A DNA stretch of 16,189 nt, taken from assembly GCA_015490105.1 (NCBI GenBank), contig WFYK01000219.1:1-16189 (forward strand), given 5' to 3'. The translations under genes and the position numbers were made by a program. The notes under the pieces were generated by a model that made no database searches, was not told where the DNA came from, and worked only from the letters and a program-made list of their open reading frames with translations. Source of the DNA: Aquificaceae bacterium (GTDB lineage: Bacteria > Aquificota > Aquificia > Aquificales > Aquificaceae). Below are positions 6,924-13,974 of this stretch, in pieces (within the stretch, counting starts at the first letter, position 1; every line of letters begins with the position of its first letter).

Positions 6924-8210
6924 ATGAAAGGAAAGGCAGTGGCCCTATCCTTAGTTTTAGCTTCAAGCGTTTTCGCTCAAAATGTCGATGCGGAGATAAC
7001 CAAGCTGAAAGAAGAGATCGAGGTCCTGAAGGAAGAGATAAGGAAACTTAAACTCAGTTCCGCGGATGTGCCCATCGATCCCAAGGAAATATCTCCCGGC
7101 GGTTACGGTTTGGGTCCCGCAGCATCTAAGGCTTTGCTCAACCCCAAAGGTATATCTATCGGCGGTTACGGTGAGATATGGTTTACCAACAGGCCCAACA
7201 AACAACCCAACTCCGAAATAGACCTTTACCGTTTCATCATATATCTCGGATACGCTTTTAACGAGAAGCTTAAATTCAACTCCGAAATTGAAATAGAACA
7301 CGCGAAGGTGGAAGGAGGGGAGGAAGGAGGAGAACTCGCTATAGAGTTCGCTTTCATAGATTACAGGTTCAAAAGGGAGTTCGGTGTAAGGGGTGGTATG
7401 GTTCTCGTGCCCGTGGGTATTACAAATGAGTTTCACGAGCCTCCCACTTACTTCAGCGTTCGTCAGCCTTACGTGGAAAAGACATTATTCCCATTCACGT
7501 GGAGAGAGAACGGAGTAGGTGTATACGGTGACACGGACCTTGTGGAATACAGAGCTTACATAATAAACGGCCTAAAGGCGGAAGAAGGAAAATACAAAGC
7601 GAGGACACCCTTGGATAAGCTCGCTCAGGACGGTTCTCAAGCTTCCGCGGACGGCTTAGCTTTTACAGGAAGGGTTGACTTTAAGCTCCCAAAGAATTTA
7701 AGGGTAGGTTTGGCTACCTTTATCTCAGAGGTTCAAAACGAGAAGGGAGAGATCATAGGTAGGGTAAACCTTTTCTCCCCACACCTGTGGTGGCAATACG
7801 GAGGATGGGACGTTAGGTTCGTAGGAGCCTACACTACAACCTCCAACGCGGACAGGATATCTGAGGAACTTTCACCCGCAACCTGTCAAGTAGACCCTAC
7901 CACGTGTAATGTCTTCCCGAAGCGTATGAACGGCTTTTACCTGCAGGTCGCCTACAACGTCTTTAGGTTCTTTGACACGGATCACGAACTTTACCTCTTC
8001 GGGAAATACGAAGACATTAACCTATACGACGAGGTTCCTTCAGGTTATCCGAAACCTAAAGGTTATGACTTTAGAATTTACAACGTAGGTCTCTCCTACT
8101 TCCCGCATCCCTTGGTTGCTCTGAAGGCGGACTATGTGAGGAAAGACGTGTCTGATCTGCCCGATTCGGACGAGGACATCTATAGCATGGCTATAACTTG
8201 GATGTTCTGA
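6924..8210 (+). CDS. Outer-membrane beta-barrel porin (OprO/P-like family)
   Basis: The 428-residue product has a signal peptide (MKGKAVALSLVLASSVFA, cut before Q19), then a short coiled coil (about 22-44: ITKLKEEIEVLKEEIRKLKL). A YGLGPAASK segment and a GISIGGYGEIWF first strand lead into alternating beta strands rich in aromatic/Gly residues, ending in a terminal aromatic (AITWMF) as expected for BAM-dependent insertion. GxxxVPVGITNEFHEPPTYF and TWRENGVGVYGD resemble conserved blocks of OprO/P-like porins. Two Cys (in ATCQVDPTTCNVF) probably form a small disulfide loop. The start is ATG at 6924 with GGAGG 8 bp upstream, rather than an in-frame TTG at 6909 that overlaps the ribosome site. 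Substrate unknown; a phosphate or general anion pore is an inference from the family. The coiled coil may help trimerise the periplasmic end. Confidence 0.85.
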   Translation: MKGKAVALSLVLASSVFAQNVDAEITKLKEEIEVLKEEIRKLKLSSADVPIDPKEISPGGYGLGPAASKALLNPKGISIGGYGEIWFTNRPNKQPNSEIDLYRFIIYLGYAFNEKLKFNSEIEIEHAKVEGGEEGGELAIEFAFIDYRFKREFGVRGGMVLVPVGITNEFHEPPTYFSVRQPYVEKTLFPFTWRENGVGVYGDTDLVEYRAYIINGLKAEEGKYKARTPLDKLAQDGSQASADGLAFTGRVDFKLPKNLRVGLATFISEVQNEKGEIIGRVNLFSPHLWWQYGGWDVRFVGAYTTTSNADRISEELSPATCQVDPTTCNVFPKRMNGFYLQVAYNVFRFFDTDHELYLFGKYEDINLYDEVPSGYPKPKGYDFRIYNVGLSYFPHPLVALKADYVRKDVSDLPDSDEDIYSMAITWMF

Positions 8211-8247
8211 GCTCCCAGTAGGTCTGCCCTGCGCTCCCTCCGCCTCC

Positions 8248-9432
8248 TCATCGTCTTTTACAGGGCTCCCTCGCCTTCAGAGGGAGCTCCTCCATTTTTA
8301 AAGGAAAGCTAACCTCTTTAAGGGGATATGTATCTGAAGATACCTCCAAGGGTTTCAAAGGAAAATTTGTCCTTTTAACCTTAGCTCTTGCAGATTCAAA
8401 CAGGGGACACCTTAGATCGATCTCACCTACCATAGCGTCGTTGTCGAAACTAAAAGAGTAGGTGTATCCCGCGATTAGATTTTTATCAACAAACCTTATC
8501 GATTCAACATCGTCCAAACCTACCCTATAAGCTTTTTTTATCTCAAAGGTTTTATCCAGAATCAGGATAAGACCGTCCCTGCTCTCCACTTCCGTATCCC
8601 CAACAACTATGAGGGTTCCTTCCTGTTCGCTGATAGACCTGCCGTAATCGTAGGAACCCACATCGTAAACAAAACAGTCCCTTCCTTTTAACCTACACAG
8701 CAGTAGATCACTATCTTCGTTTACTTCGGTCCTTCCCACGAGCAGGATATCGCCCTCGTGTGGGTAGGCAAACCTAAAGTAGTTCTTCCCTTTAAAAGGA
8801 ACTCTGTAAAAAGCCTTCAACCTACCTTTATGCGAAAACACCGCCACAAAAGGATCCCAACCGTCCATACCCTCCATCCTTCCGACAACTACAAAACCCT
8901 CCTGCGTTTCTACCGCCCCGTAAGCGTATTGATGACCTCTTAAAGGCAACCTCACAGACCATATGGGTTTAAAACTCCTATCCAAGAGAGCTACCCACAG
9001 ATCCCAATCTTTTTCCCTTACCCCTCCCACAAGTAGAACCTTATCCTTTGAAACTACCTTTAAAAACCAAAGCATCTCTTCAAGAACCCCGCCTAAGGTG
9101 TTTAAGCGGAATCTCACGTCCTTGGTGTAAAGCACCAATCCTATGTCTGTTTTCGAGTAACTTTCGAAAACAACTCCCGCTAAACACTCACTTCCCAATC
9201 TATCTACCGTATAGCTGTAATCGTCCTTCGGGCCGGAGAGGGCAAAGCTCTTACAAGTTTGTCCGCAGTATCCTATAAGGGCATCGTATCCTCTATCGTC
9301 TCTATAGATCCTTCCCACCCAGCAAAATCCTTCTTTTAAAGCCTTTACCGAAAAGGCACCTTCGTTGGTCTGGCTTGACAGGATTTTTAAACCCAGAGAC
9401 AGGAGTGCCAAGATCAAAATAAAGAAGACCAC
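8248..9432 (-). CDS. Secreted or anchored seven-bladed beta-propeller-like protein, function unknown
   Basis: The 394-residue product starts with a hydrophobic segment (about 2-17), a signal peptide or anchor. It then carries seven copies of a roughly 48-residue unit of the form LLVGxxxxxDxDLWVxxLDxxxxxxWSVR, starting near residues 35, 83, 131, 179, 228, 273 and 318. Each copy has a V-G or A-G turn followed by an acidic loop and a beta strand, as in one blade of a propeller. I do not recognise a named family; SBBP or delta-60-repeat-like propellers are the nearest type. The tail (about 357-394) repeats PLK four times and ends CKRR. Eight Cys are present. The start is a GTG at 9432 with no clear ribosome site; the hydrophobic N-terminus supports it, but a nearby alternative cannot be excluded. 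It is convergent to the porin and divergent from the copper ATPase. Confidence 0.75.
   Translation of the reverse strand: MVFFILILALLSLGLKILSSQTNEGAFSVKALKEGFCWVGRIYRDDRGYDALIGYCGQTCKSFALSGPKDDYSYTVDRLGSECLAGVVFESYSKTDIGLVLYTKDVRFRLNTLGGVLEEMLWFLKVVSKDKVLLVGGVREKDWDLWVALLDRSFKPIWSVRLPLRGHQYAYGAVETQEGFVVVGRMEGMDGWDPFVAVFSHKGRLKAFYRVPFKGKNYFRFAYPHEGDILLVGRTEVNEDSDLLLCRLKGRDCFVYDVGSYDYGRSISEQEGTLIVVGDTEVESRDGLILILDKTFEIKKAYRVGLDDVESIRFVDKNLIAGYTYSFSFDNDAMVGEIDLRCPLFESARAKVKRTNFPLKPLEVSSDTYPLKEVSFPLKMEELPLKAREPCKRR
8265..8299 (+). terminator. Possible rho-independent terminator for the porin transcript
   Basis: GCTCCCTC (8265-8272) pairs perfectly with GAGGGAGC (8280-8287), loop 7 nt, with up to two more pairs below. 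A TTTTT run follows at about 8295-8299, separated by a few bases. It lies 55 bp after the porin stop and inside the 3' coding end of the convergent gene. A second GCTCCCTC at 8233-8240 could pair with the same right arm. The gap between stem and T-run makes this moderate evidence only. Confidence 0.42.
8275..8364 (-). repeat. PLK short repeat in the propeller protein tail
   Basis: Residues 357-386 of the preceding protein contain four copies of (F/Y/L)PLK at residues 358-360, 370-372, 377-379 and 384-386, the last three seven residues apart. The segment follows the last propeller unit and is predicted to be extended or disordered. Possible roles are an interaction or surface-binding tail. Confidence 0.6.
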
Positions 9433-9440
9433 GGGAAAAT

Positions 9441-9452
9441 TTTAACGTTAAA
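9441..9452. other. 12-bp palindrome between propeller gene and copper ATPase
   Basis: TTTAACGTTAAA is a perfect palindrome located 8 bp before the minus-strand GTG start (9432) and 44 bp before the copA ATG. It lies in the 64-bp divergent gap and could be an operator or part of a promoter for either gene. No recognised CsoR, CopY or CueR operator was seen. Confidence 0.35.
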
Positions 9453-9496
9453 TTAAAGGCTTGTATTCCAACGGCTTGAGGAATAAGGTAAGTCCC

Positions 9497-11533
9497 ATGG
9501 AGAGGACTTTTAAAGTGGAGGGTATGTCCTGCGTAAACTGTGCAAGAACCATAGAGATAGCTCTTAAAAACAGGGATGGAGTAAAAAATGTAGAGGTTTC
9601 CTTTGAACTCGGAAGGGTAAAGGTAGAATTTGATGAGGAGACCGTCAGCGAAGATCAACTGATCAGAACTATAGAAAGCCTCGGATACAAGGTTATTCAC
9701 GACGAGGAGGAGAGTAAAGACCTAATAGTTTTGGGTTTCTGCTTTTTGGGTTCCTTATACTTTGTGCTTTCCATGGTCTTGGATCCTTTGGCCAACCCTC
9801 TGATCCAAGCACTTGTTTCCATAGCGGTTCAGATAGTAGGTGGATTTAAGTTCTACAAAGGTGCTTACAGCTCTCTGAAAAATAAGGTTGCGGGCATGGA
9901 CGTTCTCGTTGCTCTCGGGACAAGCGGCTCACTTCTTTACAGCCTGCTCGCTTGGGCAGGGTTCATAGAGGGGGATCCTTTCTTTGAAACAAATGTGTTT
10001 CTGATAACGTTCGTTAGATTGGGCCGTTTCATCGAAGATCGGATGAAGAAAAAAGCTCTTGCTAAGCTAAAGGCTCTTCTTTCAGCTCAAAGCTCGGAAG
10101 TTAAGGTTCTCGAAGGTGAAAGGGAAGTTAAGAAAAGGGCTCAAGAAGTATCCAAAGGAGAAAAGATAGTTCTGAGGACCGGGGATACCGTCTTGCTCGA
10201 TTGCAAGGTTATAAAGGGTGAGGTTCTTGTTTCGGAAGCTGTTATAACCGGAGAGCCCGAACCCATACACAAAAGACCAGGGGACAAAATAGTCAGTGGT
10301 TCGGAAGTAATAAACGGGTATGCGGTAGCGGAAGTGGAAAATGTTTTCTTGAGTTCATACCTGGCTCGCATAGGAGACCTTATTGACAAGGCTATTTCTG
10401 AAAAGCCAAAAGTTCAAAGACTCGCGGACAGGATATCTCACTACTTCGTTTTAGGTGTATTAGCGGTCTCGGTCTTGACCTTCGTAGGTTGGTTCTACAC
10501 GAGCGGAAATCTTCCCCTATCGGTCAACTTTTCCTTAGCGGTGTTGGTTGTATCCTGTCCCTGCGCTTTGGGTATAGCAACCCCCTTGGCCATTATGGTC
10601 GGCCTATCTAAAGCCCTTCAGAAGGGAGTAATCATAAAGAAACCTTCCTCTGTGGAAATCTTTCCCAGAGTAAACACAGTAGTCCTTGACAAAACCGGAA
10701 CCCTTACGGAAGGCAAATTCAAGATCAAGGATTACACCCTGAAGGATAATAAGGCTCTTGACGTTGCCTTCACTATGGAGCTTGCCTCCGACCACCCCGT
10801 GGCTCAGACGATCAGAAGCTTTGCAAAGGAAAAAGGAGCTAAGGAAGTAGATCTGGGACCCTGTAGGGAGATAGTCGGCAAGGGTGTTCAGTGCGGAGAA
10901 TACTTTATAGGTGACGGTGGCACAAAGAACGGGGTGAAGGAGGTGGTTTTAAAAAAGGGGAACGAGGTGATAGCGGTTTTCCGCTTAGAGGACGCTATAA
11001 AAGAGGAAGCTCCTAAGGTAGTGAAAGAGCTTAAAGCCTTAGGCCTCTATGTAATGATCCTCTCGGGAGACAGAAAAGAAAAAGCTCAAGAGGTAGGAAA
11101 GACTCTGGGCGTAGACAGGGTAATAGCGGAAGTAGGTCCTGAAGACAAAAGGAAAGTTGTAGAGAGCCTCCAAGGAGAAGGAAAGGTAGTTGCAATGGTG
11201 GGTGACGGCGTAAACGATGCCCCCGCTTTAGCTCAGGCGGATCTTTCTTTCGCGGTGGGCGGTGGAACCGATATAGCTAAAAAGACGGGAGACGTCGTTC
11301 TTATATCGGGAATCAAGTCTCTACCCTACGCTTTTAAGATCGGACTGAGAGTCTATTCGAAGATAAAGCAAAATCTCTTCTGGGCTTTCCTATACAACGC
11401 CCTCAGCATACCTGTGGCTATGGGGCTCTTCTACAAGTGGGGTTTGGTTCTAAAACCTGAAATAGCAGGGCTGATGATGGCACTCTCATCGTTGAGTGTG
11501 GTCTCTAACACGCTTTTGCTTATGAAGGATTAA
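9497..11533 (+). CDS. copA: Copper-type P1B ATPase (Cu+ exporter)
   Basis: P1B ATPases pump soft metals out of the cytoplasm using ATP. The 678-residue product has one N-terminal metal-binding domain (GMSCVNCA, CxxC at residues 12 and 15), the actuator ITGEPEP motif (about 251-257), the CPC membrane motif (354-356) and the phosphorylation site DKTGTLTEG (Asp398). It also has the HP motif (433-434, in SDHPVA) and GDGVNDAP (569-576). TM7 has YN (633-634) and TM8 has MALSS (661-665), the pattern typical of Cu+ exporters (P1B-1), so copper (or silver) is the likely ion. The ATG at 9497 has AAGGTA six bases upstream. A TTG at 9461 is in frame but would add 12 residues lacking homology, so I use the ATG. 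No CopZ or CsoR is adjacent. The 3' end overlaps trmH by 14 bp. Confidence 0.93.
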   Translation: MERTFKVEGMSCVNCARTIEIALKNRDGVKNVEVSFELGRVKVEFDEETVSEDQLIRTIESLGYKVIHDEEESKDLIVLGFCFLGSLYFVLSMVLDPLANPLIQALVSIAVQIVGGFKFYKGAYSSLKNKVAGMDVLVALGTSGSLLYSLLAWAGFIEGDPFFETNVFLITFVRLGRFIEDRMKKKALAKLKALLSAQSSEVKVLEGEREVKKRAQEVSKGEKIVLRTGDTVLLDCKVIKGEVLVSEAVITGEPEPIHKRPGDKIVSGSEVINGYAVAEVENVFLSSYLARIGDLIDKAISEKPKVQRLADRISHYFVLGVLAVSVLTFVGWFYTSGNLPLSVNFSLAVLVVSCPCALGIATPLAIMVGLSKALQKGVIIKKPSSVEIFPRVNTVVLDKTGTLTEGKFKIKDYTLKDNKALDVAFTMELASDHPVAQTIRSFAKEKGAKEVDLGPCREIVGKGVQCGEYFIGDGGTKNGVKEVVLKKGNEVIAVFRLEDAIKEEAPKVVKELKALGLYVMILSGDRKEKAQEVGKTLGVDRVIAEVGPEDKRKVVESLQGEGKVVAMVGDGVNDAPALAQADLSFAVGGGTDIAKKTGDVVLISGIKSLPYAFKIGLRVYSKIKQNLFWAFLYNALSIPVAMGLFYKWGLVLKPEIAGLMMALSSLSVVSNTLLLMKD

Positions 11534-12128
11534 CCTCGCGCATGGCCCATTTTTCGAGGATACCTTCTATCTCTTCCTCGCTCAGACTCGGCTTGTCATA
11601 CATGCCTTTTTCTTCCCTTTGTCGCTGGGCTTCGTATAGGATAACCGCGGTAGCAACGGAAACGTTCAAGCTCCTTGCCATACCCACCATGGGGATGACT
11701 ATCTTTCTGTTTGAAACCTTTAAAACTTCCTCGGAAACCCCCTTGAGTTCGTTCCCTACGACTATTACCGTAGGCTTGGTGTAGTCTACCTCCCTGAAAT
11801 TTACACTTTCGGAAGATATGTAGGTGGCTACTATCTGGAAACCTAACTTTTTAAGTTCGGTGAGTTTCCTTATAGGATCTTGAACCCTTTCTACCTCCAC
11901 CCACTTTTCTGAACCCACCGTTATCCCTTCGTTGAGAGGGATCTTTTTAGCTTCACTGCTGTAAAGGACCTTCATAACCCCTACCGCGTCGCATGTTCTT
12001 ATGATCGCGGAGAAGTTATGCTCGTTCTTCACATCCTCCGCAAAGACGATGAGATCCTTTTGCCTCCTTTCGAGAACCTCTCTGAATCTTTTGAGTCTCT
12101 GTGGGGTTAAAAAGTTGATCGCCTTCAC
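11520..12128 (-). CDS. trmH: tRNA (guanosine(18)-2'-O)-methyltransferase TrmH
   Basis: TrmH is a SPOUT methyltransferase that 2'-O-methylates G18 in the tRNA D-loop using SAM, stabilising tRNA, which matters in thermophiles. The 202-residue product aligns closely by eye with the Thermus TrmH sequence: RRQKDLIVF, motif 1 NEHNFSAIIRTCDAVGV (Asn35, catalytic Arg44), motif 2 VIVVGNELKGVSEE (Glu127) and motif 3 IPMVGMARSLNVSVATAVILYEAQRQR (knot region, Asn155). A basic or helical C-terminus follows (EGILEKWAMREVNPS). The start is a GTG at 12128, just 14 bp from the divergent ATG, and has no evident ribosome site; the N-terminal alignment supports it. Its 3' end overlaps copA by 14 bp. TrmH uses the SAM made by MetK, a link shared across many cells and not specific to this locus. 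Confidence 0.94.
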   Translation of the reverse strand: MKAINFLTPQRLKRFREVLERRQKDLIVFAEDVKNEHNFSAIIRTCDAVGVMKVLYSSEAKKIPLNEGITVGSEKWVEVERVQDPIRKLTELKKLGFQIVATYISSESVNFREVDYTKPTVIVVGNELKGVSEEVLKVSNRKIVIPMVGMARSLNVSVATAVILYEAQRQREEKGMYDKPSLSEEEIEGILEKWAMREVNPS

Positions 12129-12142
12129 CTAATATATTTTCT
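12129..12142. promoter_or_regulatory. 14-bp divergent gap with AT-rich promoter-like core
   Basis: The gap between the trmH GTG and the next ATG contains AATATATT (12131-12138), a perfect 8-bp palindrome. On the plus strand it reads TATATT ending 4 bp before the ATG, and on the minus strand AATATATT lies just before the GTG. Neither gene has a ribosome site. Two back-to-back -10 elements giving leaderless mRNAs are a plausible reading. I found no -35 box. Confidence 0.4.
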
Positions 12143-12631
12143 ATGAAAGTTCTTCTCCTTGTTTACTCGGACCTCCTGAAGAAGGAAGACTTTTGGGAGG
12201 TTTTTGAAAAAAACGTGGATATCCTCTCACGGGTTATAGGCATAGATAGTCTTTACGCTTCGGTAAGTTCAAGGTTCATAGAGATCTTCGACAGGTTCCC
12301 GGAAATTTGCTTTATAAACAACCTGAAAGATACTCCCGTCTTCGGTGCTTACAAGGGTCTTAGGAAGCTCAGAGGCAACGATGTTCTTATAGTAGACGGG
12401 GGCTGTCCCCTTTCCAAAGATTGGATATTCCAACTCATAAACAGGGTTAACGTGACAGTAGGTATGCTTAAACAAAGGTGGGCGGGCATAGCTTTGGTAA
12501 AGATGCGGGAACTCGATTACATGGTAAGGAGTCTTGAAAAAAACTTCGAAAAAGGCATGCTCGAAGCGTTTCACACTCTCAAAAACACCTATAGTGTTGT
12601 AACCGAATTTTTAGATGTTGATTTAAAATAG
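12143..12631 (+). CDS. MobA-like degenerate nucleotidyltransferase-fold protein, unknown function
   Basis: The 162-residue product resembles small GT-A-fold nucleotidyltransferases (MobA-like). FGAYKGLRKLRGNDVLIVDG (68-87) corresponds to the GPLxGLxxAL...VLVLxxD segment, with DGGCPL (85-90) at the metal-binding Asp site. The family's N-terminal glycine-rich LAGGxSxRMG-type nucleotide loop is absent: the protein begins MKVLLLVYSDLLKKEDFW. It may therefore be an inactive or re-purposed member. The ATG at 12143 lacks a clear ribosome site and sits 14 bp from trmH. The following small gene starts 17 bp downstream with a strong site, so the two probably form one transcript. I call it MobA-like with low certainty. 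Confidence 0.6.
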   Translation: MKVLLLVYSDLLKKEDFWEVFEKNVDILSRVIGIDSLYASVSSRFIEIFDRFPEICFINNLKDTPVFGAYKGLRKLRGNDVLIVDGGCPLSKDWIFQLINRVNVTVGMLKQRWAGIALVKMRELDYMVRSLEKNFEKGMLEAFHTLKNTYSVVTEFLDVDLK

Positions 12632-12648
12632 GCCTTCGGAGGTGAGTC

Positions 12649-13068
12649 ATGGCTGATCCGGATATTCTTCTCATATCGATGGTTGAGCTGATCGAAGGGG
12701 TTAAAAATCTCATAGGAGATAGAGGTGCTAACGCGGTAATGCGTGATGCGGGAAGACACAGTGGACCGAGGCTCTTAGAAAGCCTTATAGATAAGCTTCC
12801 TGAAGTCCTTTCCAAAGAGGAAGCCCTAAGAAGAACTTGTATGATGCTTGAAGAACTCGGATTTGCCAAGAAAATAGCTATTGAGGGTAACAAGATAGTC
12901 GTTGAGGAGGATATATTCAGCGACGCGGTAAGAACCGATGATATAAGTCCCGTAGCTTACTTCCTCATAGGTCTTATAGAAGGTTTCGTTCAATTCATGG
13001 CACAAGACAAGTGTGTCCTCAATGCGGAAAGCATAGAAAAGGGGAAGATGGTCTTCAACTATTCCTGA
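12649..13068 (+). CDS. Small soluble protein, possibly V4R-like, unknown function
   Basis: The 139-residue product has a predicted helical start (MVELIEGVKNLIGDRGANAV) followed by MRDAGRHSGPRLLESL (31-46). A later PVAYFLIGLIEGFVQFMAQDKC (101-122) looks like the hydrophobic and Cys-containing end of V4R (4-vinyl-reductase-type) small-molecule-binding domains. The G-A-x-x-x-x-x-x-x-G-R pattern is also V4R-like. Confidence in this assignment is low. A strong ribosome site (GGAGGTGA) at 12638-12645 precedes the ATG. The gene trails the MobA-like gene by 17 bp and converges with the next gene, overlapping by 10 bp. Three Cys are present, one at residue 122. Confidence 0.6.
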   Translation: MADPDILLISMVELIEGVKNLIGDRGANAVMRDAGRHSGPRLLESLIDKLPEVLSKEEALRRTCMMLEELGFAKKIAIEGNKIVVEEDIFSDAVRTDDISPVAYFLIGLIEGFVQFMAQDKCVLNAESIEKGKMVFNYS

Positions 13069-13946
13069 GCGTCAAGGAGCTTTTCTAAGTTAGAAACCTT
13101 CTTTCTATACTCTTCGTGGGTTATTTCTCCCTTCATTAACATCTCCGCAAGGGTGTTAAACTCCTTCTCAACCTCGCTCAGGAGCTTAAGTTTTTCCTCC
13201 TTTCCCGAGAAAACGATCCTATACAGCAATATCTCGTCCATCTCATAGTGCTTTAGGATCCTCTTTATTAAAGAAACTTTGCCTTTTACGATACTATCTT
13301 TTAGCTTTTGAAGAAGAGAAAACACATCGTTTAGGTCCTTTTTCCTCGAAGCCCTGATGAACACCCTACCGCTTTTTGGGATCTTGCCCACTATAGTGTA
13401 ACTGTCCTCCCCCTCGTCTCTATAGATCTCCAAACTCACCTCCGTTCCGTTTACCGAAAATATGTCGTGAAGAACCTTTCTCTCTAAGGGAATTTTACGC
13501 TTGCTTTCCCTATCTATGTATTCCTTGAAGGATATACCGCCGAAAACCGCTATTATTTCTTTGCTGTATTCGTTGGCGAGTGTCCCCACACTTATAGTTG
13601 CAAAACGGAGGAACTCCTGAGAAAGGAAATCTTTCGGGAACTTTAGCCCTAACACTATATCGAGGAAGCCTTTTTCAAACTCCACCCAAAAGGAACACAA
13701 GGTCAACCCCGCGTTCTCGGTAAGTAAAAATCTGAGCAGATCTTTGTCGGGCTTCACTTTAAGGGCAACGGGGGAATAGACCTTTATGAGTATCTTTTCC
13801 CCTTCTCTTGAAACCTCAACGTTTATTGTCGTAGATCCCCACGGGATCAAAAATTCATTATCCTCCTGATATACCCTCACCTCCCCGAATATCTTTCTTA
13901 AAAAGCTGTCCGTTAAAGCCACTATCTTCTGGAGTTTTACATCCAT
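13059..13946 (-). CDS. YbjN-domain-like protein with SHOCT-like tail
   Basis: The 295-residue product begins MDVKLQKIVALTDSFLRKIF. Upstream in-frame ATG or alternative codons exist (to 14051) but would extend into the divergent protease gene, and 13946 fits the domain start. Residues about 25-140 match the YbjN/T3SC-like pattern by eye: WGSTTINVEVSREGEKILIK, VYSPVALKV, LLRFLLTENAGLTLCSFWVE, EKGFLDIVLGLKF and a C-terminal VFGG segment. YbjN-type domains resemble type III secretion chaperones. The last 30 residues (LAEMLMKGEITHEEYRKKVSN and following) look like a SHOCT motif, a short oligomerisation element. The middle is unassigned. No transmembrane or signal sequence is seen. It overlaps the preceding gene by 10 bp and is 28 bp from the subtilase start. 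Confidence 0.65.
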   Translation of the reverse strand: MDVKLQKIVALTDSFLRKIFGEVRVYQEDNEFLIPWGSTTINVEVSREGEKILIKVYSPVALKVKPDKDLLRFLLTENAGLTLCSFWVEFEKGFLDIVLGLKFPKDFLSQEFLRFATISVGTLANEYSKEIIAVFGGISFKEYIDRESKRKIPLERKVLHDIFSVNGTEVSLEIYRDEGEDSYTIVGKIPKSGRVFIRASRKKDLNDVFSLLQKLKDSIVKGKVSLIKRILKHYEMDEILLYRIVFSGKEEKLKLLSEVEKEFNTLAEMLMKGEITHEEYRKKVSNLEKLLDAQE

Positions 13947-13974
13947 ACGGTCTTTTATATTAATACAAGGAGAC
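13947..13974. promoter_or_regulatory. 28-bp divergent gap, likely carrying a promoter
   Basis: This gap separates the YbjN-like gene and the subtilase. It contains TATTAATA (13958-13965), a perfect 8-bp palindrome, within TTATATTAATAC. On the minus strand TATAAA (13954-13959) would be placed for a nearly leaderless start at 13946. The subtilase ribosome site (AAGGAG) fills the right end. No -35 box meets consensus. Confidence 0.35.

Noticed and set aside
6963..7436. Long antisense reading frame inside the porin gene
   Set aside because: Shadow frame; the plus-strand protein has a complete signal peptide and barrel pattern and the shadow has no motif.
9461..9463. TTG as copper ATPase start
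   Set aside because: It adds 12 residues not resembling the family; ATG at 9497 begins the metal-binding domain directly.
9302..9700. 132-codon minus-strand frame across the copper ATPase start
   Set aside because: It overlaps two well-supported genes and has no ribosome site or domain pattern.
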